The notes under the pieces: model-generated
Told to the model about the DNA's origin: nothing
The model's database searches: none
The model's input: the letters and a program-made list of their open reading frames with translations, nothing else
Assembly (NCBI GenBank): GCA_041674385.1
Contig: JBAYVU010000090.1
Coordinates: 1-6,449 of the forward strand
Direction: 5' to 3'
Length of the DNA: 6,449 nt
Source of the DNA: JACRAR01 sp041674385
GTDB taxonomy: Bacteria > Pseudomonadota > Gammaproteobacteria > Burkholderiales > Rhodocyclaceae
Translations under genes and position numbers: made by a program
Part shown: positions 5,263-6,449 of the stretch, piece after piece
How the letters are laid out: each line of letters opens with the position of its first letter
How positions within the stretch are numbered: the stretch's first letter is position 1

Positions 5263-5864
5263 AGCAGGGTTTCATCCTCCTCGCCCTGCTGCTTGTCAGC
5301 GGATCCGCCTGCGCCGGTGCGCAGAAGTACGAGCCGCTGGCCGCCAGCGTCCAGGCGGCGCTGCATGCGGCGGTGTCGGATCGCCGGCCGCCGAACAGTT
5401 CATTTCGGAACCCGATCGAAGCGGTCAATTGGCTGGAAGAGATGTCGGGGCGGCTGGCCAGGCGCATGCCAAACCAGGAAAGCCGCCTGGAGTTCCTGCG
5501 TGCACTGCATTACGAGGCCACGCGCGCAGGGCTGGACCCGCAACTGGTGCTTGGACTGATCCAGGTCGAAAGCGGCTTCAAGAAGTACGCTGTGTCGTCG
5601 GCGGGAGCCCGCGGCTACATGCAGGTCATGCCTTTCTGGGTCAAGCTGATCGGCGGCAGAAACGACAACCTCTTCCACCTGAGAATGAATCTGCGCTACG
5701 GCTGCACCATACTCAAGCACTACCTGGATATCGAAAAGGGAGACCTGTTCCGGGCACTGGGTCGCTACAACGGCAGTCTGGGGCGGGCGGAATATCCGGA
5801 TGCCGTGCGAGCTGTCTGGGAAAAACAGTGGTACTACTCCCCCCGGAACGCACTCAAACAGTAA
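5259..5864 (+). CDS. Exported lytic transglycosylase (SLT fold)
   Basis: The 201-residue product has a signal peptide (hydrophobic residues 5–13, probable cleavage after A-G-A at 19–21). C18 lacks a normal lipobox because Gly is at −3, so signal peptidase I export to the periplasm is favoured over lipidation. The SLT (family 1 lytic transglycosylase) domain occupies about residues 85–185: catalytic E104 in GLIQVESGF, then SSAGARGYMQVMPFW (113–127) and GRYNGS (168–173). Such enzymes cleave the MurNAc–GlcNAc bond of peptidoglycan, forming 1,6-anhydro ends. The GTG start at 5259 is needed to include the signal peptide and overlaps the proS TGA (GTGA), indicating translational coupling; its own Shine–Dalgarno sequence is poor. 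The gene is convergent with ffh, with 45 bp between stops. Confidence 0.9.
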   Translation: MKQGFILLALLLVSGSACAGAQKYEPLAASVQAALHAAVSDRRPPNSSFRNPIEAVNWLEEMSGRLARRMPNQESRLEFLRALHYEATRAGLDPQLVLGLIQVESGFKKYAVSSAGARGYMQVMPFWVKLIGGRNDNLFHLRMNLRYGCTILKHYLDIEKGDLFRALGRYNGSLGRAEYPDAVRAVWEKQWYYSPRNALKQ

Positions 5865-5909
5865 ACGCTTTCCGGAAAAGTCAGTCCCCGCAATACGGCG
5901 AAAGCACGC
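5865..5909. other. Convergent spacer with short palindrome and no clear terminator
   Basis: Between the transglycosylase and ffh stops lie 45 bp. TTTCCGGAAA in this spacer is a perfect 10-base palindrome with no loop and no U run on either side. I see no hairpin with a U tract for either convergent gene, so termination may be Rho-dependent or lie inside the opposite gene. Confidence 0.4.
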
Positions 5910-6449
5910 TCAGCGCATGCCCGGCAGCATGCCCTTCATGCCGCGCATCATTTTCTGCAGCCCACCCTTGGAGAATTGCTTCATCATCTTCTGCGTCTGT
6001 TCGAACTGGTTGAGCAGCCGGTTGACCTCCTGCACCTGCACGCCGGCGCCCGTGGCAATCCGCCGCTTGCGCGAGGCCTTGATGAGTTCCGGCTTGACCC
6101 GTTCCTGGGGCGTCATGGAATTGATGATCCCTTCGAGGCGGCGGACAGCCTTGTCCTCGACCTGAGACCCAGCCTGCTGCGCGGCCTGGGCGAACTGGGC
6201 CGGCAGCTTGTCGAGCAGGCCGGCCATGCCGCCCATCTTCCGCATCTGGCCGATCTGCTCCTTGAAGTCATTCAGGTCGAAGCCCTTGCCGGCCTTCAGC
6301 TTCTGGGTGAATTCCTGCGCCTTTTCCTGGTCGACGCCGCGCTGCGCCTCTTCGATGAGGCCGAGGACGTCACCCATACCGAGGATGCGTGACGCCATGC
6401 GCTCGGGGTGAAATTCCTCAAGGCCGGAGAGTTTTTCGCCGACGCCGGC
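5910..6449 (-). CDS. ffh: Signal recognition particle protein Ffh, C-terminal part
   Basis: The gene runs off the right edge and is in frame there; 179 C-terminal residues are visible. The first, GVGEKLSGLEEFHPERM, is the end of the GTPase (NG) domain, so the Met at 6398 is internal and not a start. The rest is the methionine-rich M domain that binds signal peptides and 4.5S RNA. It includes GMAGLLDKLP, the RNA-binding helix-turn-helix region with SRKRRIATGAGVQVQEVNRL, and a Met- and Lys-rich tail ending KGMLPGMR. With 4.5S RNA and FtsY, Ffh delivers nascent inner-membrane proteins to the Sec translocon. In the 4.5S-binding segment the motif reads ATGAG where E. coli has AAGCG. The 5' half and promoter lie outside the window. 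Confidence 0.97.
   Translation of the reverse strand, partial: AGVGEKLSGLEEFHPERMASRILGMGDVLGLIEEAQRGVDQEKAQEFTQKLKAGKGFDLNDFKEQIGQMRKMGGMAGLLDKLPAQFAQAAQQAGSQVEDKAVRRLEGIINSMTPQERVKPELIKASRKRRIATGAGVQVQEVNRLLNQFEQTQKMMKQFSKGGLQKMMRGMKGMLPGMR

Noticed and set aside
5910..6398. Treating the Met at 6398 as the start of a separate 162-residue protein
   Set aside because: The frame stays open to the window edge and encodes the conserved Ffh segment preceding this Met.

Overview
The window reads as ordinary chromosomal core DNA of a GC-rich Betaproteobacterium, most likely near the Rhodocyclales or a neighbouring order. Evidence for this is the proS–lytic transglycosylase pair divergent from rppH, an O2-dependent coq7, a CNP1-like secreted protein (a family I associate with Betaproteobacteria), and sequence resemblance throughout. 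I see no mobile element, CRISPR array, tRNA or rRNA gene. Taxonomy is inferred, not demonstrated.

Layout. Positions 1–406 carry no convincing protein gene and are AT-rich compared with the rest. On the minus strand they hold a very good intrinsic terminator (22–52), a second hairpin with a CCUCCUCC loop and a plausible promoter (132–160). Together these look like a small RNA of about 100 nt or the attenuated leader of a gene lying left of the window. Three TGC-N3-GCA sites and a 12-bp AT-rich inverted repeat also lie here. Next come an OsmC-type peroxidase-like gene (407–829, +) and, abutting it tail to tail with no spacer, coq7 (830–1450, –). A CNP1-like exported protein (1516–2043, –), a two-CBS-domain protein (2139–2735, –, GTG start) and rppH (2890–3417, –) follow. 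Divergent from rppH is proS (3550–5262, +), which overlaps the start of an exported lytic transglycosylase (5259–5864, +). The window ends with the 3' part of ffh (5910–6449, –), convergent with the transglycosylase.

Functions. Most genes are housekeeping: ubiquinone hydroxylation (coq7), mRNA 5'-end decapping (rppH), prolyl-tRNA charging (proS), peptidoglycan cleavage (transglycosylase) and co-translational targeting (Ffh). The OsmC, CBS and CNP1-like proteins are accessory or poorly characterised. No pathway links them all; likely transcription units are proS–transglycosylase, possibly CNP1-like–coq7, and possibly rppH–CBS.

The only part that may be undescribed is the left-hand intergenic region. 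The coding part holds no sign of a new system.
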